The notes under the pieces were generated by a model. It was not told the DNA's origin. It did not search any database and was given only the letters and a program-made list of their open reading frames with translations. The translations under genes were made by a program, and so were the position numbers. Shown piece after piece: positions 1 to 12,300 of a DNA stretch of 64,000 nucleotides (its first letter is position 1; each line of letters begins with the position of its first letter). Source of the stretch: Pomacea canaliculata (lineage: Eukaryota > Mollusca > Gastropoda > Architaenioglossa > Ampullariidae); the NCBI RefSeq assembly GCF_003073045.1, contig NC_037595.1, forward strand, positions 3,658,001 through 3,722,000, in the 5' to 3' direction.

Positions 1-1129
1 AATAGTACATTGCCTTTTCCTTTATTGTGCTCAAACTTCAAATAAAAGAAAAATCTCTATTTGTGAATTTGCATGTTTAATTTGCATGCAGATATACAAT
101 GCAGTCTGCGCATGTGAAGATGTGTTCAATGAGCACTTCTTTTGGCTCTTTCCTTATTCCGCCTGCAAAAAACTTTTGCCATTTCAACAGTTATGACAGC
201 AACCCTCTCATGCTTTTACCCTCTAAAAAAAACCAACCCAACCTAATAATATTATGTGCAATTATACAATGCTCTTTCCATCATTAAAAGCTATATATAC
301 TTGCAAAAGGAGAAAACATTGGACAGCATTATATTTATCTCGATGACGAAAGAAAAGATGTGATCAATATAAAATTTCAAATTTTTAAGGGGAATGTCAC
401 TGGACACTTTGGATTACACATATTTAGATCTTGAAAAGTTTAATGACAAACACTTTAATCAGTTAATGTTATCAACATCAAATACTGAATATATGGTTGA
501 ATCCAACGTAGATTAAAAACCATGCAAACTTTCATGCTGAAAATTTAGTTTGCAGTTTTGTAACAAAGGCATATGCTTATCCAATATTTACTTAAACTAA
601 CCCCCCTAAAAAAAGGGAATTGTTCTGCTAACAGCTAGCCAATATTTTGGCCATGGTTGCCACAGTACTGTTACTATATAATTCCATCAATAAATGGGGA
701 AAATGCCTAAAAAAAAGACATCACAAATGGTATGTAAGAGACCAATGCATAGTTCTTGTGTAAAGCATACACTTGAATTACTATTCACTTGCATGTAAAA
801 TACAAGTTTTCCCTGAACCTCCTATACCTCCCAAGAGATGCAGAAAGGAGACTTCTGTGGCACATAGGCATAACCACTATATGGATTGAGAGGTATCTTG
901 GTCCATACTTCTATTTATTGTCTTCAGATAAACCGTGACACATGTATATAAGAATATATATATACAGTATATAGTTCAAAAACTGGAAAAGGATGAGGGG
1001 TGAACATTTCATACTTGGAGGTGAAAGTTCTATTTACCATTTAGTGTGAAAGATACAGCTACATAAGCTCTAGCTATGGATCAGTTTTGAAAGATGCTGA
1101 TAAATGTGTAATCAGTATGACAGCATCAG
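1..1129. other. 3' flank of the phosphatase gene, no coding signal
   Basis: AT-rich sequence with no supported gene. The part nearest 1129 should be the 3' UTR of the minus-strand phosphatase. A run of TA dinucleotides lies near 951-975. The short ORFs here have no splice context or protein-like composition that would support a gene. Confidence 0.6.
914..919 (-). promoter_or_regulatory. Candidate poly(A) signal of the phosphatase gene
   Basis: TTTATT on the plus strand is AATAAA on the minus strand, about 210 bp beyond the phosphatase stop codon. This is a sensible 3' UTR length, but the hexamer is common in AT-rich DNA, so the assignment is tentative. Confidence 0.4.
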
Positions 1130-2245
1130 TCAGTGGATCAAAGAAGTCAATGACTGCAGGAAAAACTCTGGTTCAAGTCCTGGGAAGTTACCCAAGGTGC
1201 TGAGAGTGCTGGCACCTGTGAGGACCAATGCTGAATCAATGCCAGCTGCCTTTGCCAGTCCCATGTCTGATGGTACACTGTCACCAATAATCAAAGTACG
1301 TGCTGGGTTTACGTGAGGTCGTGCCGCCCGTATGCAAGAGAAAAGAAGTGGGTGTGGTTTACCAAGCACAGTTGGTGTTCGCTTGCTTGCTGATGTCACG
1401 GCATCCACAATGGCCCCTGTCAAAGGTTGCCGGCGATTGGAAGCAAGCAGGACTGACTTTTCTATACTGTTTGTGGCTATGTAAGAACAGGTGTGATTGG
1501 TAAGATAACTGCAGGCCTTGAAGAGCTTGTTGAGGCTGAAGTGTTTATCGTACCCTACCAGAACAGCTTCCACGTTGTCAAGGAGATGAATCTCGTGAAG
1601 GTCACGGATGCTGTTGTACACTGGGTCGGGGTCAGCACCAGTCCCAAAATGGTTGATGCGAGCTAAATCCAGTTCATGGCTCATTCCTTCATTGCCAATG
1701 ACGTAAACACTTCCGTGAAAACCGACAGTTTTTTGAAGATACAAGGCACTAGCATAAGCAACACAGAAAATGTCCTCTTGAGCTGCGTCAAAGCCATGAC
1801 TCTGAAACTTTTGTAAATATTCATGTCTTGCATGCATGCTGTTGTTTGTTACAAATAAAACTTCCTTTCCTTGATCCCGCAACATGGAAATCACGGATGG
1901 AATTCCTTGGATGGGTGTCACATGGTCAGTTTGCCATAAAACACCATCACAGTCTAGCAATATCGTGTCGTAATTAGCTAGTACCTTTGCAGCATTTTGG
2001 TGTGAGATTTCCGCCACTTTGGGCTTTTTGGTCATATCATTTTGAGTAGGCGAGACAGTGCCGTACTCTGATGCATTCTTGAGACTGCGGCCTACTGCAA
2101 TGCGACTTGTGACAGATGCTTGAGGGTTACTATTTTGCTGGATGCCCACTGTTAACATGCGTTGATAGCGACGAAAGAACATTGCACTGATCAAAGAGTT
2201 TGTGATGAGTCCATGTTTCTTTGTTAAAAGCTTTGCCATTCTCAT
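1130..2245 (-). CDS. HAD-family phosphatase, PGP/PDXP-like (phosphoglycolate or glycerol-3-phosphate phosphatase group)
   Basis: A single uninterrupted exon encodes about 371 residues from the first ATG at 2245. The reading frame stays open upstream, but only non-ATG codons precede it. All four HAD motifs are present: motif I LLDCDGVLW (nucleophile D98, acid/base D100), motif II LFVTNNS (T133), motif III lysine in VLGKPHP (K296) and motif IV IIGDSVPSD (D322, D327). The stretch VGYDKHFSLNKL is typical of the C2-capped 4-nitrophenylphosphatase branch that includes mammalian PGP and PDXP. These enzymes dephosphorylate small metabolites such as 2-phosphoglycolate, glycerol 3-phosphate or pyridoxal phosphate; I cannot tell which substrate applies here. 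The N-terminus carries about 90 extra residues before the HAD core. Its first 40 are rich in Lys, Arg and hydrophobics without acidic residues (MRMAKLLTKK...), so a mitochondrial presequence is possible. The lack of introns could mean a retrocopy, but the frame is intact and all catalytic residues are kept. It is transcribed divergently from the large gene starting at 3388. Confidence 0.9.
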   Translation of the reverse strand: MRMAKLLTKKHGLITNSLISAMFFRRYQRMLTVGIQQNSNPQASVTSRIAVGRSLKNASEYGTVSPTQNDMTKKPKVAEISHQNAAKVLANYDTILLDCDGVLWQTDHVTPIQGIPSVISMLRDQGKEVLFVTNNSMHARHEYLQKFQSHGFDAAQEDIFCVAYASALYLQKTVGFHGSVYVIGNEGMSHELDLARINHFGTGADPDPVYNSIRDLHEIHLLDNVEAVLVGYDKHFSLNKLFKACSYLTNHTCSYIATNSIEKSVLLASNRRQPLTGAIVDAVTSASKRTPTVLGKPHPLLFSCIRAARPHVNPARTLIIGDSVPSDMGLAKAAGIDSALVLTGASTLSTLGNFPGLEPEFFLQSLTSLIH

Positions 2246-3387
2246 CCCTCGTGCAACAACAGCAGGCACACTTGCCACGTTTGTCAGTAAAAAAAAATTT
2301 GGCAGTCTACTGACCTACATCTAGGGGTACTTTGTACTTTGTTCTGGTTGCCTGTGCTAAAGTCTCTGACTATATCATTGATCAGTACATTTACAAGTTA
2401 TTTATAACCACATCGTCTCCTATTTTCCATACAGTTTATTGTATAACTCATTAATAAAAAAATTAGTAATTTCAAGAAACTTTAACTGAAACTCAACACT
2501 TCGCCGAATTCTTGTGAACTCTTGTAACACAGTATGGGTTTTGCTACGGATGTTAAGTCCAGAGAAGTGCACCCAAAAACTTACTTTAACTTTCAATGAT
2601 ACAAACATATGAATACTTTAGAAATTCGACGTTATGTATTACTCTACAAAATAGACGCGAAAGAAATATGGAAAAATCTAAGGGAGATAACTCGAGAAAA
2701 TCAGCGTTTGATCGTCTGCTGCATGGCACATTGACCATAAGCAAAGAAATTTTGATTTTTGCACCACCAATTTCGATTTAAAACACACCATGTTGTCAGA
2801 TTTAATTCACTGGTCAAGACAGTTGAAAGGTAGAAAAAGCAAGTCAATTATTTATGGATCGACAAAGCCAAGTGCTGCACAGTCTTGTGTACACATGTGC
2901 AGTACGTCATCATATTTTGTGGGCTATTTTGAAGCGCTTACTTTTAAACGGCTCTAACGTTCTAGAGATAAAATGCTATTGGGGCGTAGCTGCAGTTGAT
3001 CATAAATTCAAAACAAAGAAGATTTCTTTTGTTCATCAGATTGGGAGAGTGCAAGAGAATGCCGAGGTAAGTGTCAAGCTAAAGCACCTTGTTTTCGAGG
3101 GTTGTCCAAGGATCACCCGATTGATTTTATTGATTACAGGGATGATCAGACCTGTCAGTCGTTGTGTTTGGGCTACAGGCACTGTGATTATACTAGTGGG
3201 AGGTAGCGATCTTGCAGAGATTTTTTTTTTTAAAGCTAGCAGTCATTTTCTTTTTCTAACTTTCTGGAGTTCGTCAGATCCCATTCAGAATCCCAGTTGG
3301 ACGTAATAAAAGTGATATGATGAGAGCTTACAAAACATTGCTAATAATTGGTGTCACACCCCAACCCAGTACCGACAGTATACTATA
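2246..3387. promoter_or_regulatory. Divergent intergenic region, possible bidirectional promoter with a noncoding exon
   Basis: About 1.1 kb separates the start codons of two head-to-head genes, so both promoters must lie here unless a distant upstream exon exists. A near-perfect donor, GCCGAG|GTAAGT, ends at 3066 and could close a 5' noncoding exon of the plus-strand gene. It could splice to the AG at about 3374, just before the ATG at 3388. The element GGGAGATAACTC near 2681 resembles a motif repeated elsewhere in the window. No TATA box is convincing. Confidence 0.45.
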
Positions 3388-6300
3388 ATGGGCTGTCACT
3401 GTTACAGCAGATTTAATCGCCGTCGAAGCAACTTACAGGATATGAATCGACTCAGCACATCATGTCCAGTAGTGGACAGTCCTAGGCTGGTTTCTGCTGA
3501 AGACAGTGACTCTGACAGCACAGAATCAAGTGATTTTGAAGATCGCGCAGGTGAAGAAAGAGCTAATTTCAGCGTGGCTTTTTTTTTATTTCATTCATTC
3601 TCTTATAAGTGAAAGTGTCTGCAATTCTGTGTGATGAATGGCATATGTTTTGTTGTGAGATTACATTACGTCAGAAGGGATTTAAAGATGGTATCACGGT
3701 TAGGGTTTTATTTAATTCAAAATTTGTGTAACATATTTGTTTGTCGTGTGCCAAGAGTGTGCTTGAGTGTATGTGCACATATATTTTTGCACTAACAGCC
3801 CACATTTGTTTCTAATAGCTGTAGTTCGATCTTTAAATGCTTTTTCCATAGCTACTGGAATACAGCAGCACTGGGCACAACAGTCAGTCAGACGTGACAG
3901 AGAAAAAAATCTTGCTCACCAGCGAAATATGGAACAGAGTAATTATGCTTTTTTTATTTCTTTTTTTTTGGGCCCAACCTTTCAGTTCACATATTTTTTT
4001 TTTCTTTTTTTTAGTAAATCTGCTGTAAACTGTAAAGAATTAATTAACTTGATACTACCTCACTGGCATTCATTTTCAGTAGGGTGTGAACACTTGCTAC
4101 TGACCAAAAGGTAGACCTGCAGTTATTTTGAAAATTTTTTGCTGAACTACTTTTCTAGGGGAGGAATTTATGCATTAAAAGCAAGAAATAGATTCTCAAT
4201 AAAGTGCATGTGTGCATGTATGTTTGTGTAAGACAATGTTTACAAGATATGTGTCAGTATGAATTGATAAAAGTCCTCATCCTTGATTGCTATTAATTAC
4301 CTTGCAGATAAAATATCTATGGATGACTACTTTGGCAAACAGGCAGAATTTCGCATATGGCTTATGGAAGAGGTATGTCTGATACCTTGTAAGTTTTTAA
4401 CCCATTCTAAACAATTAGCAATTTGTGTGGGCACTGGAATGACAATGTTACTCATTTGATACCAAAGTGCACTGTTTTCAATTGTTTTACATCTGCCATG
4501 AGAGACAACCATAACTTTTGTTTTCTTGTCATAAATATATGAAAAGGGCATGTAACTATATCTGGTATCAGTAGTCGTGATGTCTACCAAAACAGATTAC
4601 AAAGCATACATTTTAAATAAAATTCTCATTTTCTCCACAAAGAAAATGTGCATGTATGCTTTTTGCATTAGCCTATTTTGTTGAATTCTATATCTTAATA
4701 AGCAACTGAAAAGTTGTCTCCAGCATGGTTCTCAGGGGCCTTATTTTCTTTGCTTTGAATTAAGAAAAGCACATGATGAATAACTAAAAATACTTTAAAA
4801 GGAAAGAAATTCACTAAGAAAAATAGACTGAATCCTCTAAATTTGTTGCCTCCCTTGAATGTCCCTTTTCCCAGACGGCTAGTGTATTTTATATACAACA
4901 TACAGCACAAGATCAGTGTTAGCTTAGCATGAACTCTGTGTGCGTGCATGTACATGTGCATGGTGAGAGAATTTCAAAATGTGTTGTCTAGATGACATTA
5001 GAGAAATACATTCTGTGGGTTACTTTTTCCATGTATTATACATTCATTGCAGCATGGCGTTTTGCCTTATTTTTATATACCTTCCTAATACCCCAACATC
5101 TCCCTCCCCCCCAAACACACAGAAAGACAATAAAAATTAAGAGATCTGTGGCTTTGTGCAAACATATTAAAAGTAAGATTAGCCATCACTGCTTCTGTTT
5201 TTTTTTTTTTTTTTTTGTACAGCAAAAGAAACAGTATGCTGACTTGTCTTCCCCCAAGAGGCGTACATACTTCAAGATGTTTATGCGCATGTGGAACAAG
5301 CGTAGCCTTCCTGTTGTAAGTAGAACATACAAAACATTAAGCCGTGACATTTTGCTCTTTTTGCCAAGAAATAATTTGAGGAGCATCTTTCTTGAAGGCA
5401 GAAAAACTTCATCAGAGAGTGTGTATTTTTTATTTTTTTTGTTACATTGCCAATGAAACAAGAAATCATCTAGTCATTAATTGCATCCAGAGATAGAGTA
5501 GTCTTAATTTAATGTCCGACAATGTTTAACCTCAGACATTGTTTACTGTTTACTTCAGCAGTTGTGACTGAAGTCATTGAGATTTGTGTTTCTAAGCTCG
5601 TGCAGTCATTTGGGTTAGACACAGCTGTTTTATTCTTTTGTGTTTTTACCTTTTACCAACAGAAATACTTTGAATGTCGGATTTCTAAGCACGTGGAAGA
5701 TTCAGCATCTTCTCCTGAATTCTGTGAACCCCATGAGCGTATCCTTCAGCTCCGTCCTCAGGATCTAAACCTCTTTCCTAGGTCACCTATACTTGATCCT
5801 TCCATATTTCCACACTGTGTTGACTTGAGTGATGACAGCTTTTCTGCCAGCACATCATCACCTTTTTCTACGTTTGGCAAGTCTGCTGCAACATCACTGA
5901 ATTTCAAGCCATCTTTCACAAGTCCACTTACAAGGGAGAGTAAAAAAAACAGTGACACTAATGTGAAAGAGGTACCAACATTTTTCTGATATTCAGGTGG
6001 CATAACATTTCTTTAGCTAATTTTTGAGGATTAAATTATGAAGTGAGACAAGTTTTCATGGACAATATACAGTATCTAAGTGTGATAAAACTTATGTCAG
6101 CAGGAAGCAGTCCTGGATAAATTATCCATGGCACATACAAATGATGTCTTAATGAACATAGGTATTACATTATTAATCTTTTATAAGGTAGGAATAGAGA
6201 GTGTGTAAATTACAGCAGGAATGAACTTGACTTCTTGAAAGAGTTATGGTAACTGTAAATTCATCATACTCTTCTCCATTTTCCATGCATTGTTTTCAGG

Positions 6301-9300
6301 GAACTTATGAAACCAAAAACAGTAGCAGTGGCAGCAACAAAGAAAACGCTGTCACTCGATTTTCTCATCATGTGACTGCAGTAAGTATCAGCTATGATTT
6401 TTAAAAAAAAGGTTTAATGTGGCCTTTCTTCCACTGTCATCATCCGGTGTTGGTCAGAAACACTTGAAATTCAAAATTAAATATTCCTCATATGAGCTAG
6501 TTTGCTCTTTTATCAGTGACAGTGACCTATGGCATAAGCCAGATGTCGACCAGCATATGAAAGATTATCTGGTAAGCAAAAGCACACACAAGTATTATGG
6601 TGAAAAAAAACCCCAGAAGAAAACAACTGTATTCTTCCTATCCTGCAAGCTTTTTAATTTCAGATCGATGGTTAGCACAAACCATTGTGCCACATCTTAG
6701 CAAGAATTTTTAAATGTTAGTGATCTTGACCTAAACATTATCTCAGAAACCAATTGTTATACTTATAATGGTTAGGAAGTGAAATCCTTATGTCTTTTTG
6801 GTGAGCATAAAATCTACAGAACATGCATTCACTATGCTCTGACACTAAAGACTTGTTTTAAGATCCGTTTTGTATGTTGTCAGGCTTCTAGAGCTCCGCT
6901 ACGAACAGCAGTTATCAGTCCTTCACATAAGCTTCTGATTAATAGGTAAGATCTTGGTGAGCACAAATGTGTTGGTAAGGCTGATTGTCAGACTATGTTG
7001 ACTGAACAGACAAAAGGATAGATAATGTGATGGGTGAGACAGCACGCTAACACTTTAGAAAATCCCAAAAGTTGAACAATGAAAAGAAAGTGAAGACTAA
7101 TTGATAGTTGAAAAGAGCACCATCTGAGGTTAATTTTAACAACTGGCAGTTGCTATGATGGTCAGGGAGAGAGTATGTCTTTGCCGATAGGGTTTATAGA
7201 TTTCAGTTTTGAATTTATGTTTCCAAATAATTTAGTTAAGTTCTAGTATGTGCTTATGCTTGTGCACATGTAGTTTGTATGTGTGCATGTACATGGTATG
7301 TAAATGTCTGTGTGTATATGGATGTACATGGTGTGTGAATGTCTATGTGTACATGTATTTGCATTTGCCCTTGTGTTTGAAGTCCCTACAGGGGCAGTAA
7401 GCAACAAGAAGTGATGACAAGGAAGAAGCCTCAGTTGACCCCTGTCAACAGTCCCAAGTGTCCTGCAGACCAACATTTGACTGGAAAGTATGCTGGTACA
7501 TGCTCACGCAGCTCATCAAATCTCAACGCCAACACACAGCATCGCCTAATGAGGTTCCAGGAGACTAGAAATTTTCATCATCTTTATGGAGCTTGTGAGC
7601 AGACTGGCACCATTGGTGAAGGCAAGCCTCAGATAGCTCCCACTAACCAAGAGCCTAAGTCAGCCCAAAGACATACCCTCCAGTCAAATAGTACACAAGG
7701 TCACAATCATGGATCATGCCTTGATCACTCTGTTCAGTCTTGTTCTCATGAAGCGAAACCTATTCAGCAGGATCAGTCTAAATCAGGGTCTGATCTGATG
7801 ATGGTCCCTGAAGTTCATAAAGCCAGTCATTATGAAGCCTTACTAGGGTCTTCACCACATCAGGCCCTGATGAACATTGGCCAAGGTCACTATCAAGAGG
7901 TTAAGGACAGTGTAAGCCCAGCTTATTCCAGCCCTGCATATGCTGAACCATTTTTGATTGTGCCTGATTCTAGTGATTTAACAGCAGAGGACTTGGAAGA
8001 AAAGCGGCTCAAAGTAAAGGAATTAAAGGTTACAGACAAGCAGAAATCACATTCTGGTAAAACAAACAGGCGCCGGTCACGCAGTCTTGATGAAACATCT
8101 GTTTATGCTTTACCCTTGAAAAATGGACTAAAGGAAGGGTTGCACCCTCATTGGACAGTTTCAGAGGAGAACCTTCAGACATCTCCCCCACCTCTTCCAC
8201 CTCGTCTCTACAATACAAAAGAAGTCAGCTGGAGCAGTGATGCATCAAACACCATCCCTGGCTTGAAACCTTCAGATCACATAAACCTTACAGACACTCC
8301 TTTAACCACCAAAAGTTCATCAAAAAAACGGTTCCTTCAGTTCCTGTGGTCCACAAAGTCAGAGCATGTAAACAAACCTCACAGCTTAAAAGTGGAGTCA
8401 GAGAAGAAACATTGCATCTTTACAGAAGATCAGGAGAAGCGAGACTGTGAATCATTCCCTCTAGTAAAAATGGACAAATCTCCAGTGCTGGGACGTCGTA
8501 ACATGGTAGCATGTCATGAAGCAAAAGCAACTGGCAGAACTATAAAAGTGCTTACAAGCAACACCTGTGAGGGCAACAGTCATAGTAGGGCCACTATAAA
8601 ATCTGATGGTTGTTTTGAGGACAATGTTTCTCAGGCTTGCTCATTGAGTAAAGCACAGAACTGCATCAGTCCTTCAAATCGGTCAAAATTAGATGAAAGA
8701 ATCACACAGAGAAGAGATTCACCAGATAAAATGAGTGTTCCTCAAGTTTCTGGAGTGAAAACTCTTTCTAAGTCATCCTCTCGACGTAGGTCTAAAAGTA
8801 TGGAGGATATTTCCTGTTCCTTGAAAGAAGCTGCAAAAGTTAATTTTGCATGGAGTGTGGTTCCCCAACACCTAAAGCAGAGAGAAAATCCCAAACTTTT
8901 TGATTCACCCCAGAAGCAGATGAGTAGCGATGAGAACAAAGACACTGCCAGCATTTGTGCTAGAGACAAATTACAAAGAACAAACATTTTGCAAGATAAA
9001 GACCAGATGCCACAAAGAAAAATTCATGTATCACTTCATGAAGAACAGGATGTATCAGAAAGATTGAGAACTGTGCCACATGTTATATCTATGTTGCAAA
9101 CAGCTGATGGCCGACTAAGTCATACCCAAGGTAAGGACGACATAATGGGGAAGTTGGAAGAGACAAAATCTAGCAGTAATGAGTTAGGCACCCTGAAGGA
9201 ATTTGCCCAGCTGGACTCTTCGCCTAAAAGACTTGGCCAGGTGAAGAAAAGTTCCTCACAGGCAGAGATGGAATTTGATGAGCCATCTGAGCAGATGAAA

Positions 9301-12300
9301 TACTTGCCACGAGATGCCTCTGTGATGCATCATAATGCAAGACTTGTTCAATCAGTGCATAGTAGCAGCAGGCATGCTAGCCCAGTTCTGCACACCAACA
9401 AACCGGCTGTTGGGACCTCAATGCACTGCATCAGTACACCCCATACCAGTAGCATGCCTCCTGACCCCAGTCTGTATGTAACAGGCATACCTGCTGAGCC
9501 CTCATTAAACAGCATTAGTAGACTCCACACCAGCAGTATTCCTGCTGATCCCAGTCTGCATGCCATCATCATACCCACTGAATCTTTATTGCAGAGCTTT
9601 GATAGACAACACAGCAATATGCCCTCTGACCCCATTCAGTTCACCACTACAACACTTGCAAGTCCCACAAAGGGCACAGCAGTCAAAGCAGGATTAGCTG
9701 CAAAAGCCAGGTCTGTGGATATTTCCCTGCACACTAATATCAGGTACACAGAGCCAGTGGAGAAGGCTACCACTACAATGTCTAGTGACCTGTTACTAAC
9801 AAACACGACATCCAGTGATTCTATAGGCCTCGGAGGAAGTACAGATAATGCTGCTTTAGGGATCACCAGCATGTGTGATCAGCTATCGCTTACCAGCCCT
9901 ATATCATCAGAAGTTAATTCTCCTAGTTCACTTTTACTGAAAAACAGTGGACCTGACCTGCTGCTTGCTAGGCTTCCTGATCCTGTGTTCACTCACCCAA
10001 GAACTCCTGAACCGGCCTTGTCCACAGGAACCAAGCTGGGTGACCCACAACGTCTTACAAGTGCCATCGGCCAACCGCTGCATTCATCACCAGTGAAAGG
10101 GACTTTTTCCACGTGGAATTCATCTGTTATCTCAAAAACTGTGAGCGCTGTCAAAACAGAAATCACAGCTTCTGGTCAAGCAGCTACAGTCTCCAGTCTT
10201 GAGGGGATCAGACAGGCCAAGGAAGATATACCATTTTGCCAGGCCGCCAGTCATGCCTTCTGTTCAACAGACACACATTTCCTCAAGCCTTCGTCACATC
10301 AGGTTGGCCAAGGCAATCACCTTGAAGGACCACCTGTCATACAGAAGCAGATCAATATGCTGAAGGAAACGGGTCCAAAATTCAATTCTGTTTGGTATCC
10401 AGGCTCTTTCAGTTCCATCGAACAAAGCACCAGTGCCATTAGCAACTCAGCTATTGCTGTTAGCAACTCCACCATCCAGTTATCAACGCTAAGCAAATGT
10501 CATCAAACCAACAGGAGAAGGTCACGAAGTGTAGGAGACTTGGCTACGGTTCAGATAGAAACCACTTCTGGATGTCAGGGTACACAAGGCGAAGCCTGTC
10601 AGGAGTCAGTTCCAAGTTTTTCCAGCCTGAAATCTTTCTGGAGCAAACAAAACCAAACTCAAGTAAAATCCAACAAACCCAGGCTTCCTCACTCACCCTC
10701 ACCTTTATTAACAGCACCATCTTTTTTGTCACATGAAGTGCCTGCAGGTGTCTTAAGCAGGTCTACAGCTGATGATCAGAAAACGATGTCTTCTTGCATA
10801 AATCACCACGACAGTCAGATTGCTGCTGAAAGGCAAGCCAGAGCGCCGTTGTTCACCAGACAGAGTTCCTGCTCTGAAATGGCTTCCTTTTCTGAAGCGG
10901 TTTTTACATCAGCTGCCAGCTTGTCATTAAAGGCTCCCGTAGACAATGTGAACAATTCAAAAGGTGGTGGTGGTATTTCCAGGGAAACGCCACCGACTTC
11001 AAATCAGCCTGGTAGCACATCAACCTCGGCTGTTTCTTCGTGCCAGAACTCTTGCCTTAAATGGAATTTTTCACTTTCGCCTTCCAAGAAAGCGGTCGAT
11101 ATGTTCCATGATGGTAACTTTCTGCATGAAGTTTACCCTGATTCACACCATGCATTGCGCCCTACTGACTTGGTAACAAATCCTGGACCAGAGTGCTCGT
11201 CTCCAAAACACATATCAGCTTCATTGGAGCGCGCAACGGACAGAGCTGTGCACACTTTTCCATTAGGAACTTCACCTAGTCATATGAAACACGAAATGCC
11301 ACCTATCTTATCTGCTCCTTCCGCTTCCCTTGCCTTATGTTTCTCAACTTTATGCCAGCAAACTGCCTGTGCAGAAGGTACACCTGCCTTGTCAGGACAA
11401 CTGCCTGCTTCGGTCCAGGGAAAAACTGCTTTTTCAATGAACGGCTACAAAAGTCCTTCCAAAATCTCATCCAATCACCGTTTGCCTTCATCAGTGCCAA
11501 AATCTGATTCACCAGGAAAGACTTCCATTTCACGTCATGAAGGAACTATTTCCTTGCCGCAAGAACCTCCAACGCCAGATGACGGATTGGTGAATCCATC
11601 ACCGCTATCTTCCAAGCTTTCTGTGTCTCTGGGGATGACACCTTCATTTCAGCAAAACCCTGATTCATCAGAAAAGAATATGGGATTCCTGGCACAGATG
11701 GGACCTTCATTGCATGAAGTACCTGTAACTCCAGAGGGTGATTGTAATGGCCGGCTCAGAATGTCTTCCAGCCTTACTTCATCGCCATCGTACCTGAAAA
11801 CAAATTCGCTGCCCAGCAGCATTGATATTTCAGAACAGTCTCAAGGAAAGGCTGGATCTTCGGAACAAGGCTGTAATAACGCAGCAAAAATACCGTCGGT
11901 TCCGTTCTCGCCTTTACTGACTCATCCTTACTTTCATAAAGACGATTTTTCTGAAATGACTCCCAGTCTATTAGAAGTTTCCTTGCAAAATACATCTCCA
12001 TTTTCAGACTTTGTCTGTAGGAGTCCATCCAAAGTGCCCTCTAGTCTTTCTCTGCCTTTCCTTCCCGAGACCTCAGATGGCATATTTAGCTTTCGAAAGA
12101 CACTGTCACCTTCAATACAACAGAATGCAGTTTCTGTTAGGGACGTGCCAGAAAGCGAAAAAGTAAGATCCACTTTAGAAAAAGTTTTCGGTTGTGAAGA
12201 ACAAATGGTGTCAAGACCCAATCAAGAGACACCAACTGTTAGCAAGAACGAACGAGTAATGTCAGGGCACAGCCAGGAAACCCCCACTGATGGCAGGAGA

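Noticed and set aside
2854..3306. 150-codon ORF between the divergent genes
   Set aside because: It runs across a strong splice donor at 3066, lacks protein-like domains and lies in the promoter or 5' UTR of the large gene.
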